Source of the DNA: Pseudorasbora parva
Lineage: Eukaryota > Chordata > Actinopteri > Cypriniformes > Gobionidae
DNA: 64,000 nt
Assembly: GCF_024679245.1 (NCBI RefSeq)
Contig: NC_090196.1
Span: 5,767,361 to 5,831,360 of the forward strand
Direction: 5' to 3'
A program made the translations under genes and the position numbers. The notes under the pieces were generated by a model, which worked only from the letters and a program-made list of their open reading frames with translations, was not told where the DNA came from and searched no databases. Positions 50,901 through 61,283 of this stretch are shown here, piece after piece; the stretch's first letter is position 1, and each line of letters begins with the position of its first letter.

Positions 50901-53900
50901 ACAGAGATCATTGAGTCTTGATCGCTGCACTGCGATGGTCATGTTCCCGCAGTGAGAACATGACGCATCCATGAACGCACGCTCAGCGTGCACGAGGCCC
51001 AAGCACCCAGGAATGGAGCACGGGCGAAACATCTTTAAAAAGACGCGCCGCGTGCAGCTCTTTTAGAGAGGAGTTTTACTCAGGTAGAGTTCTGAGACGC
51101 CCAGGGAGAACGCACAGACCTGAACAGATCACTGCACATACCGGACAGGAATGCGGAACTCGCTGGAATGCGCCGTATCACCAACACTCTGGGGAGATAC
51201 TCGTCTTGAAGAGATATGACGCTTAGGATGGCAAGTAGAACTTGGCTCCGAAGCAAAAACATAAATGCATGACTGCTATGCAACGCCGTTTATACCCACG
51301 CAGTGGGGTGGGGTTGGATTAGGCAAATTCCACAGACCTATGACATTTTCATGTCATTGGATCGTTTTGATTGAGATTGAAGGCAGCTGGCTTTCTAAGC
51401 GAAACCCCCATTTCATCAGTACTGACGTAACTCGTAGTGTACTGACTGAAAGGGAACTGTTTGTTCTGAGTAGACAGGGTGTTGCTAAAATATTTCTGAG
51501 GTGTTTTAGGGGTTTGTTATGCAGTCACTATGGTGTTTTAAGTCTTATTAGGTCATTGTTAAATGGTTACTAGTATATTCTATGTGATTGCTTGGTTGTT
51601 GCTAAGTGGTTGTTCTGGATAGTTTCTAGAGTGTAGTAAAGTGGTTGTTCTGGGTAGTTAGGGTGTTGCTAAAATGTTTCTTAGGGTGTTCTTTGTGGTT
51701 GCTATATGGTCACTAAGATGTTTTTTTTGGGGGGGGGGGCTGGGTGGCTGCCATGCAGTTACGTTGTTTAAGATGTTTTTAGGATGTTAAGTGGTTGCAT
51801 AGGGTTTTCTGTGTTGATGCTATGCTGTTGTTCAACTATATTTAATAGAAAGATTCTAAGTGGGTAGTTACTATGTGGTTGCTAACTCTTTATAGTTACT
51901 AAGTGGTGGCCCTTGAGGTCCACGTTCCTCCAACCCTGATCAAACACAACTTTCAGACTCCATCTTTTTCCCCAGCTCAGCTGTCTCAGAAATGAACGCA
52001 TAGGATTGTGGGATATCAAAAGCAGAGAAGGGTACATACAGGTGCTCGTCATATAATAAGAATTTCATCAAAAAGTTCAATTTATTACACTAACTCCTTT
52101 CAAAAAGTGAAACTTTTATATTATATTCATTCATTATTACACAGAGACTGATATATTTAAAATGTTTTTTTTTTGTTTTTTTATGTTGATGATTATATCT
52201 GACAACTAAGGAAAATCCCAAATTCAGTATCTCAGAAAATTAGAAGATTACTTAAGACCAATACAAAAAAAAAAGAAAAGATTCTTTATTTAATCTTGGC
52301 CAACTAAAAGTACGAAAATGAAAAGTATGAGCATGTACAGCACTCAATCCTTTTGCCTGAATTACTGCAGCAATGCAGTGTGGCATGGAGTCGATCAGTC
52401 TGTGGCTCTGCTCAGGTGTTACGAGAGACCAGGTTGCTCTAATAGTGGCCTTCAGCTCTTCTGCATTGTTGGGTCTGCCATGTCGCATCTTCCTCTTTAC
52501 AATACTCCATAGATTTTCTATGGGGTTAAGGTCAGGGGATTTTGCTGGACAATTAAGTACAGGGATACCATGGTCCTTAGACCAGGTACTGGTTGCTTTG
52601 GCACTGTGTGCAGGTGCCAAGTCCTGTTGGAAAATGAAATCTGCATCTCCATAAAGTTGGTCAGCAGCTGGAAGCATGAAGTGCTATAAAACTTCCTGGT
52701 ATACGGCTGTGTTCAGGGCCTTGCACAGACATTTTGAGGGGCAGTGGCCCAAACCAAAAAAGTGGGCACTATTAGAGGGTTGAGTATGAATTACAAACCT
52801 TTTCCAATCATATCGTAAATATATTTGTTAGGCTTTAGTGCTATTAAATTTATGTTGTAATCATGCTTCCAAAAAGTGGATTCTGCGCCAATTTGTTCTC
52901 ATAGTTATTATTAATTTTTATAATTTTTATTGTTTTAAATGATGTAGATTTTAATAGCAAATGAGAATCACTAAAAGTATTGATTATATTTTGAGACAAA
53001 CGTCTTGTTTATGATTTTCAGTTTTGTTTAAAGTAAAATAAAGCAACAGTTTTTCAATAACAGAAGAATATGGTATTTGGGGTAAACGGCATATTTAACA
53101 TGATGATAAGCAGCTGACTGACTAACATTTGTTGGCATGACATGGTTAGATTCAGATGGTAAATAGCCACCGGGCCACCCCCCTGTGCACGGCCCTCGCT
53201 GCTTTGACCTTGGACCTCAGAAAACACAGTGGACCAACACCAGCAGATGGTGGGGCATCCCAAACCATCACTGACTGTGGAAACTTTACACTGGACCTCA
53301 AGTAACATGGATTGTGTTGGATGGACTCTTCCTTCAGACTCTGGGACCCTGAAATTTTCTTTCATCAGAGAACATAACTTTGGACCACTCAGCAACAGTC
53401 CAGTCTTTTTTGTCTTTAGCCCAGGCGAGACGCTTCTGATGCTGTCTGTGGTACAAGAGTGGGTTGACACAACGAATGTGACAGCTGAAACCAATGTCTT
53501 GCATACATCTGTGCATAGTGGTTTTTAAAGCACTGACTCCACATTTTTGAATGGGTTTTGTTTCAAAATCCTCTCCAGGGTGCAGTTATACCTATTGCTT
53601 GTACACTTTTTTCTACCACATCTTTTCCTTCCCTTCGCCTCTCTATTAATGTGCTTGGACACAGGGCTATGTGAACAGCCAGACTCTTTTGCAAGGACCT
53701 TTTTTATCTTGCCCTCCTTGTGCAAGGTATCAATGGTTGTCTAGCCCTAAACAATAGCTTCTCAGGGGGTTCTCCGGGGAAAAAATGGCGTTTGGGGGGT
53801 AAAATGTGTGTTATTTTGGCAAGGTTGCCAGCTAAAATTCACATTCATGGGTCCATATATCACATAATAGTCGCGCCAATCCTCTGACATAGAAAACGTT

Positions 53901-55333
53901 TTGTTGCTCTGATTGGTTGTAGGTCTATCCAATTGAGGTCTTTAAACACGCCTCATAATCACAGGCCAATGGAGTAGTTTCAGACTCATATTCTGACTAG
54001 AATTGAGTATGACCACGTCAGGCTAATTGCTATCAGGATGTTCAACTAGAAAACAAGGGTTTATGAAATAAATTGCCTACCCTACCTTTCATTTTTCTAC
54101 AGTGGAAGGAAGTGGAGACTCGCTGTCTATCTTTTATACAGTCTATGGTCATGTGTGTTTGATTAGGGTTGAAGATAAACTCTGCAGGAAAGTGGATGTT
54201 GAAGGCCAGAGTTAAGATGTTTGCTTACTGGCCTAAATGAAAGATCTCAAGTGACTATGAGTATAAGTATGATGGTTGCTTTAGAAAACAACACCAATGA
54301 AATGATATGTCAACATCACATTTACCAGTTCTGTTCTTACCTGCTTTACCAGTTTGTCTCTTAATGTACTGATGTGCCTGTGTGATCTGGCTGCTGTCGG
54401 TGATGTCTAACTGTAGGACGGTGAGGTTTGGAGATGCGTCTTCCTTCAGCTTCAGAGCTCCAGGACTGAGTTCATTCAAAACCCCTGCAAACACCCTCAT
54501 CCCTGCACTGTCCAAAAACCTGGCCAGGTCATGACCAAAACCTGAATCACAGCCTGTGACACACACACACAATCTCAATTCCTCATGCAACCACTCTGCC
54601 ATACAATCTAGCATTGCATTATGGGTAATAGTCATCAGCTGCCACATAGTCATGCGGATATTCATGTTTGTTTATCATTCTAATCTCAATGGAAACCAAT
54701 CTGAGTTTAGTAACATCACAAGAATGCAGCAGTGATTTATGATATTATGGGAACCAGTGAAGTTAACTGTGAGTTAAGATTAAAGTCTAAAGTTTACTAT
54801 AGGATGACAGAGAAACATCCTTTTAAAGAAAAGAAATAAATATTTGATGTGGAGCATTTTAGGACCATTAAGAGTTATTTTCATGACAATTAAGAAAATT
54901 TACCCCAAAATTCTCATTACTGTACTGCAAAAATCAGTCTTAGAACTACATTATAGCCTTTTACTGTACAGTATCATTTAATCATTTACATGTTTGTTTT
55001 TATTATGAGCCTAAAGGGATAAAAAATACATAAACAGATTTTTATGAGCAAACAGGATTGTGTCTTACCTGTGATAAGTACTGCCTTGTCCAGGGTAGGC
55101 AACATGACCTCTTCTTTTCCTACATAGTGGATCACACTGCACAGCACACTCACAAGCCCCACTTTAAGAACACATGAATGGACCCAACAGCTCAACATCA
55201 TACCGGAAACCACAAGCAGCCCCAACCACCTCGCTGACCGGCCTTCAGCCACACGCAGAAGCAGTAGCCCAACACATATTACCATGAGTAGATAATATAG
55301 AAAGCCCAGACAGCCTTCTACAAGTCCGTCCAT
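40980..55333 (-). CDS. hsd17b2: 17-beta-hydroxysteroid dehydrogenase type 2, 5 exons
   Basis: Minus-strand exons are 55333-55069, 54553-54341, 46716-46531, 43877-43740 and 41320-40980. All four junctions are phase 1 with GT/AG sites, giving 380 aa (human HSD17B2 about 387, also 5 exons). Two hydrophobic segments (about residues 11-28 and 38-57) would anchor it in the ER membrane. SDR signatures follow in order: TGCDSGFG (88-95, NAD binding), NNAG (166-169), a serine cluster SISS (216-219), and the catalytic Y232-x3-K236 within GYGASK. The FKTNILG join at exons 4/5 matches the type 2 enzyme. The family oxidises estradiol to estrone and testosterone to androstenedione with NAD; that activity is inferred. 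Retinol-dehydrogenase relatives are the main alternative, but the membrane N-terminus, exon count and mphosph6 neighbour favour HSD17B2. Intron 2 (7.6 kb) holds a DIRS element and a Tc1. No clear polyadenylation signal was found downstream of the stop. Confidence 0.92.
41854..41898. repeat. (TC)n microsatellite
   Basis: About 22 uninterrupted TC units in hsd17b2 intron 4. Confidence 0.95.
42121..43500 (-). mobile_element. Tc1 element (family E), 1380 bp, inactivated
   Basis: CACTGATGATCCATTACAAT and an inverted ATTTAATGGCTTATCAGTG end are flanked by TA (42119-42120, 43501-43502). The minus-strand transposase begins near 43274 with [19 protein letters not shown] and the [16 protein letters not shown]. 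Later parts, including [17 protein letters not shown] and [11 protein letters not shown], are in other frames. Multiple frameshifts disable it. It lies in hsd17b2 intron 4. Confidence 0.88.
44041..46370. mobile_element. Long-TIR foldback element in hsd17b2 intron 3
   Basis: GGGCCCGGTTTTTCAAATGT at the left pairs with AAAATCTGGGTCC at the right, and further matches (AATCCACTAGGATTTTGG with CCAAAATCCCACTGGATT) extend inward. Many GATCC/GGATC-rich inverted segments follow. It splits an older repeat (43955-44040 with 46371-46465). The superfamily is not identified. Confidence 0.6.
45042..45879. mobile_element. GGGTGCTTTCAC MITE nested in the foldback element
   Basis: GGGTGCTTTCACATCT and GGTGTGAAAGCACCC are inverted ends, flanked by TTAA at the left and TAAA at the right, a possible decayed TTAA duplication. 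The interior has TTTGGTCCGAACCA-like palindromic pieces. Confidence 0.65.
46830..47088. repeat. Degenerate GTTGCTAGGGTG minisatellite, left part
   Basis: Variants of GGTTGCTAGGGTGTT recur every 10-25 bp. The array is interrupted by the DIRS element and resumes at 51459. Confidence 0.75.
47380..47466. repeat. DIRS internal complementary region
   Basis: The first part is the reverse complement of the left end (GTAACCTCTCCGTTC...ACATAACCGAGACGTTCC). The second part is the reverse complement of the right end (CCCTTTCAGTCAGTACAC...GTTACGTCAGTACT). Confidence 0.85.
48319..48885 (-). pseudogene. DIRS tyrosine recombinase, partial
   Basis: A 188-aa frame starts with [16 protein letters not shown] and continues [26 protein letters not shown], the N-terminal core-binding part of a DIRS-type tyrosine recombinase. 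It carries on toward the catalytic region ([17 protein letters not shown], where the Arg of the active site is expected). The C-terminal RHR-Y portion is not continuous in this frame. In a working element it would integrate a circular DNA copy. Confidence 0.75.
49208..49495 (-). pseudogene. DIRS RNase H domain
   Basis: The frame reads [15 protein letters not shown], then [14 protein letters not shown] and [12 protein letters not shown]. These carry the Asp, Glu and Asp positions of the DIRS/Ty3-type RNase H fold. It then shifts frame ([11 protein letters not shown]), breaking the polyprotein. Confidence 0.8.
49631..49990 (-). pseudogene. DIRS reverse transcriptase, C-terminal part only
   Basis: The surviving part runs from LILSHSRQQ through [19 protein letters not shown] and [11 protein letters not shown] into the thumb region. 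It begins just after the position where the catalytic YxDD motif would be, and is joined there to gag-region sequence. Confidence 0.75.
50000..50774 (-). pseudogene. DIRS gag-like region
   Basis: Proline- and glutamine-rich, basic sequence (for example [14 protein letters not shown]) and an upstream segment [14 protein letters not shown] match the position of DIRS gag. Frames overlap at 50774-50478, 50481-50104 and 50266-50078, so it is frameshifted. Confidence 0.55.
51459..51900. repeat. Degenerate GTTGCTAGGGTG minisatellite, right part
   Basis: Continuation of the array left of the DIRS element, with GGTTGCTA-type units and a G-run at about 51729-51739. Confidence 0.7.
52039..53741 (-). 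mobile_element. Tc1 element (family B), truncated and interrupted
   Basis: The left end CAGGTGCTCGTCATATAATA follows TA. Minus-strand transposase remnants are 53725-53525 ([14 protein letters not shown]), 53516-53334 and 52677-52252 ([11 protein letters not shown] and [11 protein letters not shown]). A hAT sits at 52714-53197. The right terminal repeat and start region are lost at the junction with the repeat at 53742. It lies in hsd17b2 intron 2. Confidence 0.85.
52714..53197. mobile_element. CAGGG-type hAT element, short copy, in Tc1
   Basis: CAGGGCCTTGCACAG and GTGCACGGCCCTC are inverted ends. The flanks GCTGTGTT and GCTGCTTT form an imperfect 8-bp duplication (6 of 8). It is an internal-deletion form of the element at 36207-37495. 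Confidence 0.75.
53742..54026 (-). repeat. TAGCCCTAAACAA...GGCTAA repeat, inverted copy 1
   Basis: Begins TAGCCCTAAACAATAG and ends CACGTCAGGCTAA. It is the inverse of 59238-59603, with an internal deletion of roughly 80 bp relative to that copy. The family is unknown. Confidence 0.65.
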
Positions 55334-55379
55334 TTCTACACAACACAGAAATATACCACCAATGCTATCAGGATATCTA

Positions 55380-56415
55380 AAAAGGCGCCTGTGAGATTAC
55401 CGCCTGTCTGTTGTGCTCAGCTGGTTTGATGAGTGTGTGGATCTTGTAAACCTTTACACAGAAATTAATCACACCCCTTTCCGTTGGATAGTATGGTGTA
55501 GGCATGTCTGAACGTGCTTATGGCCGTAGTGTAATGCCTCTGGAGGTGAATTAAATCATTAGATTATGTAAGATCCTTGTAAAATTAAAGCACAAACTTT
55601 CATCTTCAAAATATTTGATGGACAAAAATAGAAACTTAATATGGGTGACAATTTTTAACAACATAACTGAATTAATTTACTGATGAATTGCAAAATTGCA
55701 CTTGGCTCAAAGTTCTTTCAGACTGGCATTTAAAGAAACATTTGCGTCGAATTTCAAAACCATCAAGCTTTAGTATCCCGTTTATGTAATTCTAGACGGA
55801 TTCCACACAAAAACATTTCTACATTTTCCAAGTGAGCAAACTAACTGTAAGGAGAGACTTTGTTTATTTGTCTGGAGCAACATTCCTATGAAACAAATAG
55901 ACTTAACTCTACTCATATTTAGTTCATTTTAGTGAATTACTTCACATATAAGTTGCTAGATTTATTAAATCACAAATAGACAGGTCATTTTGTAGGCCAA
56001 AAACATGGAAGCGAGTTAGCATTTTAGGTTCCCTGTGTCAAGTTTTTTGAATGGGGGTTCGGTTAAACGGGTGAAATAAGGTCTGTGGTGTGCACGAGCT
56101 CAAGACACTTTCACGTTTTAGTCAATGACAAAATACATCAGTATTACTCCTCTCTTGATTTTCTGAAGTTGTGAGGTGTTGAAAAAGGCGGTGGCTTACA
56201 AGTGGCTAAATGAGACCATGCAGAGGTTGTCGAGGAGATTAAACGGCATCACATCGAACAGGTAAGCTCAGGCCCCTTTAACAACCTCTATGCTCATAAT
56301 TGTGCTTTTATAAACTAGTCTAAGTCAAACATTCTGATGATATTTGCAGGGACTATGGTGTAGTCCATGTATAGCCTACCTTTAGCTTTTTACTTCTGAT
56401 GATTACATTAAGGCT
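55380..56415. other. hsd17b2 5' flank
   Basis: The transcription start must lie upstream of 55333 on the minus strand, but no TATA box or GC-rich promoter is evident. No repeat boundary was recognised. Confidence 0.3.
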
Positions 56416-57801
56416 TGTCACGTCACAAACAAAGGAAAACTAGTGTGAGGACTCAAGTGCAGGGAAAGGATCATTTATTAACAAAATAAAAAATACAAAA
56501 CTAACACCCATGAGGGGGCAAAACATAATAGAACAAACCAAAACATACCAACAGAAGTCATGGGGGAAACGTAGACAGAACAAGGAGCCGAACCAGACTA
56601 ACAAACACAAGGAGCTTATAAAGGGAAGAAATCAAGAGAGAAACAGGTGGGAGTAATGAAACACTAATCAGATAACAAGGGGGAGGGAAATCAGACAATT
56701 ACGTGAGCTCATGCTCAGAATAACAAAACCCACATGTGCACACAAGACAGGACAGGCATGTGACACTAACCCCCTCCTTAAGGAGCGGCTATCAGATGCT
56801 CCAGTAGAGACGGGAGGGATAGACCAGGGCGGGACGGGAGGGTCAGGGGAAACAGACAAGGGAGGGGTCAACAAGGGAAGAATGGGGAAAACAAAAAAAG
56901 TCATTCTTTGTGGTGGCCCACAAAGTTCAAGCGGCCAGGGCGGCCCACTGAGTCCAGGCGGTGTGGGCAGAGCAGGATGCCATGGAGGCGTGGTTAGTGC
57001 AGGACGCCTCAGCGGCGCGGGCAGAGCAGGGTGCCGGGTCGGCACCTCCAGCACTGGGACCACCGGCACAGGATCTACCGGAACGAGGGAGCCTTCCTTC
57101 GCCTCCATTTCGAGAGCACCGTATCAGAGTCCACCGGAACACAGACCACCGACACTCGGACAATTGAAGGACTGGGGCTCAAGGCGGTCAACGAATTACC
57201 AGAATCCCCGTCCTCTCCATCACTCTTGGACAGAGGGGCATGTCGAGGCAAAGATTAAAAGTCTCTTTCCACTCTGCCTTGTTGAGCTTAAAATGGTCCA
57301 CCTCCATGAGGAACAGGTCTGCAAACTGTCGTACAATCGCCCCCTGTTGACGGATGTACTTAGAGTTCAGGTGTCGTGACACCCGCAGTCTTTTCCCAAA
57401 CGCCATTGTGGAAAATGAAACAAACAACAAGTCCTGCTGAGTCCTCAAGTGGTCAGATCCTTACGTCACGTCACAAACAAAGGAAAACTAGTGTGAGGAA
57501 AGGCTAATTCATAAACAACATAAATACAAAACAAACACCCACGAGGGGACAAAACACATAATAGCCCATAATCCAAAACATACCAACAGAAGTCCCAGCA
57601 GAAACCAGGAAATGTAGACAGAACAAGGATCCGACACAGACAGACAAACACAAGGAGCTTATAAAGGGAAGAAATCAAGAGGGGACAGGTGGGAGAAATG
57701 AAACACTAATCAGATAACAAGGGGGAGGGATCAGATATTTACACGAGCACATGCTCAGAAGGAAAAAAAACCACATGTGCACACAAGACAGGCACGTGAC
57801 A
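56416..57801 (-). mobile_element. Short LTR retrotransposon with paired LTRs
   Basis: Two direct repeats, 56416-56765 (350 bp) and 57464-57801 (338 bp), share TCACAAACAAAGGAAAACTA... and end in GTGACA. The first begins TGTCACG, giving TG...CA ends. The flanks AGGCT and ATGCT match at 4 of 5 positions. The internal part is only about 700 bp. On the minus strand it opens a gag-like frame (MAFGKRLRVSRHL, 57448-57188 frame) and then a proline-rich frame (57108-56668, PAPLRRPALTTPPWHPALP). No protease, reverse transcriptase or integrase is present, so it depends on helper proteins. Confidence 0.72.
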
Positions 57802-58096
57802 ATGCTTCAAACTGCATGAAAGTTGCAAACAAAACATGTAAGTAACATTCAAAAGTTTACACTTTTGTTTTTAGATTAATTTATTTGCAAGGAGATAATG
57901 CAATTTAATAAAAACACATGAACAAACATGAGTAAAAAAAAGCCAGAATTAGCCAAGAGGCTATTTTTCATCTGTAGTCCCCTGGCCAAGATGTTAAAAG
58001 AGCATATCAATGACACGAATATACATAGTTAATAACAACACAAAACAACAGAGATTTTATTACACAGAGACACAACAGGTTCAAGTCTTTAGTGTT

Positions 58097-58100
<4 letters not shown>

Positions 58101-58173
<73 letters not shown>
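58101..58173. repeat. (TA)n microsatellite at LINE 3' end
   Basis: About 36 TA units adjoin the 3' end of the minus-strand LINE, where such tails are common. Confidence 0.95.
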
Positions 58174-58181
<8 letters not shown>

Positions 58182-58194
58182 ATGTGTATTAATC

Positions 58195-61018
58195 AGCCAT
58201 ATGTTACTGTTTATTAAGTGCCTTATAAGTAGTTACCAGTCTAATTTAATCTGTTAATCTGTTCCACTCACTAGCGCCCCTCACAGACCAGGCTGACTGG
58301 ATAAAGGATGACACAGTCGACTCTCACTGAGCCTCTAATGACTCGCAAAGTACTATTTCTTTGGCTGATAACATCTGCCAGAGGATCAAGAGCTGAATTA
58401 TGCATTGCCTTATAAATCAAGCATAAACTGGCCAATCAGACCACTTTTTTTTTTTTAAATACTTTGTTAAATTGCACAATGGTGCGGTAATGTCTTCATT
58501 TGACAGAAAATATATTCGCCGCCTCGGTAGACATTTCACCTCTGATTGTTGACGTGTTTTTGTTTTTTGTTTTAACTTACTTTCTCAACATCTTTAAATG
58601 AGAGATTGGAATCAATCAGTAACCCAAGATATTTGTGCTGTGTGACCAGCCCCAACAACACCACCCAAGTCTAGAGAAGATTTTATTTTCTCTACAAAGA
58701 GGCATGTGGCCGTCTCAGTCGAATGTTTGGCTCTAAAGCCAAATTGCATGGGATGAAAAGAGACTGAGCTGTTATTTAAATTGTGGATAATCTGCTCGGC
58801 TACAATTTTTTCCAAAACTTTGGAGACAGGTGGAAGAATACTGACTGGGTGATAGTTATAGAAGTCGAGTCGCCAGATTTAAAAACGGGTACAACGATAG
58901 CCGATTTCCAGGCATCTGGGAAGTATCCAGTTGAAATAGAAAGGTTAAAGATGGAGGCAATGGGCTTGGCTAGAGCTGATCCAAGATCTTTAAGCGAACT
59001 CGTATCCATTCCAAAGACATCTTTGGTTTTAGATGGTTTAAGAGACTTTATACATTTTTTATGACTTTGGCCTCAGTAATGAGTGCTATAGTAAAATTCT
59101 GCACAGTAGAAAACAACAGATATACTTTATGCATGCGTTCCTGTGAAATATTTAGCAATTTCAGCCACAGAATCAATAAAACAATGATTAAAAGCCTCAT
59201 TATTGTCCATCGGAAAGTTGTTTTATCCTATTTTTATTTAGCCTGACGTGGTCATACTCAATTCTAGTCAGAATATGAGTCTGATGCTCCATTGGGCTGT
59301 GATTATGAGGCGTGTTTCAACTGAACCAGGAAAGACCTCAATTGGACAGACCTACAACCAATCAGAGCAACGGAGCGACGCATTGTCAAATGTCCACAGA
59401 GCTCAACTGCACTGTGTTGCCAAGTCCGCTTTTTTTTCTTCCCGCCGGTTGTTTTCTATGTCCGCAGGTTGAAGCGACTATTATGTGATGTATAGACCCA
59501 TGAGTGCGAATTTTAGCAGGCAACCTTGCCAAAATAACACACATTTTACCCCCCAAACACCATTTTTCCCCCGAAGACCCAGAGAAGCCGTTGTTTAGGG
59601 CTAGTAGTTGGCGGGTTTTGTTGTAAAAACTTGGCAACCCTGTCTGCACACACGCTGGTATCAGGCTGGAATAAACGATCTTTGCCGCTGTTGAAAAAAA
59701 ATTAAATAATTTATTGATACACAGAGCACTTACCCAACATGATCATCATTTCTGAGAGAAATTGTGAAGGTGAATGCAGATACAAACAAGCTCTCCGTTT
59801 AGGATTCGAGTAAATATAACCCAAGCCCCTTTGATGACGTGATGATTACGTTACTGTTGATCATCTGTCCGTCATCGTCTAAAGCCCGCCCTGATGATTT
59901 CATTGGTCCGAACAGTTTCTGTTCGGGGATAATTACTCCTCTATGGAGCGAGGCCAGACCGAACTGCCCGACTTAAAAATGTTGTGGGCGGGGCTAAGCT
60001 CGGCTGGCATCCAGGCTAATTTTTATGGGAACCCCAGTCAGTTTTTTTATTGTGATTCCAAATCATAACAGGGGTGGTCTGATTTTGAATTTCCCTGTGC
60101 ACTATTCAAAGCAGTAATAAGAAAAATCTTTAGCTTTTCTCATTTCTTTAACTACCTTGCTTCTTAATGAAATAAAATAATGTCTATTATATCCTGTTTT
60201 AACTGCCAGTTTTAAAACATGCTCTCTGTCTTTTCATTACTCTCAAAATGGAATCATTTAACCAAGGCAGACAATTCTTCTTAGAATTTAATTAAATTTG
60301 TTTATCATTTGTTGTATTTAAGATGTAAATTTTGAACAGTCTGAATCTAAATAAATTCCAGAAAGCAATTCATTACAGTTGACTTGTTGGATTGCATTTT
60401 GGAAGTTTTGTTGTTTTGGAATGTTGTGCACCTCAATCGCAGGAGAGGGCTTAACCTGTTTATTTAATGTTCTGGTTACCATTATGAGATTATGATCTAA
60501 CAAACCAGTTAACATAGAGTCGTATCCAGATCATTAGATTTTTTTTTTTTTAAATGTTTCCTGGTTTGCTTACTTTCCCAATTTATATTTAGGTCACCCA
60601 TAGCCATCACTTCCTTAGACAAATTTACTTGTTTCAATAAAATCTTCAATTGTTCATAAAATTGTACATTTGATGAAGAAGGTCTATAGATGACTATAAG
60701 AGCGAAGGACATTTGCTGTGATAAAGTTACATTTAATCCAAGAAGATCCAATTAATTTCCATGTGTAAAGTGTATTTCATTACAGTTAAAAGTGTCCTTG
60801 GCATACATCATAACTCCCCCTTCCTTAGAACCCGGTCTATATTTTCGAAACATTTTATAACCAGTTACTGGTAGAATTGCAGAAGATGAAAATTTATTTA
60901 GCCACGTTTCGGAAAGACAAAGAAAGTCAATGTCAGTGTCTATGAAATCAGCATGCGTATTTGGGGTTACATGCCAAGTAGAGCATGCAACCTTGCCATC
61001 TTCAAACTTGTTGATCAT
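58195..61018 (-). pseudogene. LINE remnant (L2/CR1/Rex-like) with APE and RT pieces
   Basis: Minus-strand pieces appear in order. First, an apurinic endonuclease (FLCLSETWLN at about 60930, MGDLNINW near 60600, DHNLIMVTR near 60490). Then RT fingers (TGYFPDAWKSAIVVPVFKSGD, 59009-58800; EKIVAEQIIHNL and FGFRAKHSTETA, 58815-58612). Then a C-terminal KYLGLLIDSNLSFK (about 58620) and an IYKAMHNSALDPL region (about 58400). Sequence between SLDLGG and KYLG is missing, removing the palm with the catalytic Asp pair. Insertions at 59238-59603 and about 59640-60030 split it further. It is a dead copy. Confidence 0.78.
59238..59603 (+). repeat. TAGCCCTAAACAA...GGCTAA repeat, inverted copy 2
   Basis: Runs from TTAGCCTGACGTGGTCATAC to GTTTAGGGCTA. 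It is the reverse complement of 53742-54026 with extra internal sequence, inserted in the LINE. Confidence 0.65.
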
Positions 61019-61283
61019 AGAGCTTGTTTTTTGCTGGTGTGATAATCCAAAAGCCTATTTGGGTTTTTGTCGAGGGAACGGTGCGATGTGAACTGCTGGT
61101 CGGCCTACAAAGTGACGTCCTATCTGCACCACTCTAGATCGGGTAAGCCCAGTCCGATCTGCCCGCGATTTGATTTGGCCCTGCAGCTCAAGCTGGAAAC
61201 CTGTACATATTTCTATCCTGCTTCTTTTACAAATTTGCAGGGACCAATCACAAACTGGCTTATTCACCTGGAGCCCCATTTAA

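Larger units (their letters stand above)
47089..51458 (-). mobile_element. DIRS retrotransposon, internally deleted, 4.4 kb
   Basis: Inverted terminal repeats (about 47089-47320 and 51260-51458) share TTCAATCTCAATCAAAA-type and ATTAGGCAAATT-type blocks. An internal complementary region at 47380-47466 carries the complements of both outer ends joined together, the hallmark of DIRS elements. In minus orientation the order is gag-like, reverse transcriptase/RNase H, tyrosine recombinase, as in DIRS1-type elements. There is no target duplication, which is expected for this integration route. The RT palm is deleted and several frames are broken, so it is not autonomous. It lies in hsd17b2 intron 2. 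Confidence 0.88.

Noticed and set aside
56711..57379. 222-aa plus-strand frame
   Set aside because: Antisense to the LTR element's gag-like and proline-rich frames; low-complexity Gly-rich translation with no family match.
58010..58192. Frame with long Tyr-Ile alternation
   Set aside because: Translation of the (TA)n microsatellite.
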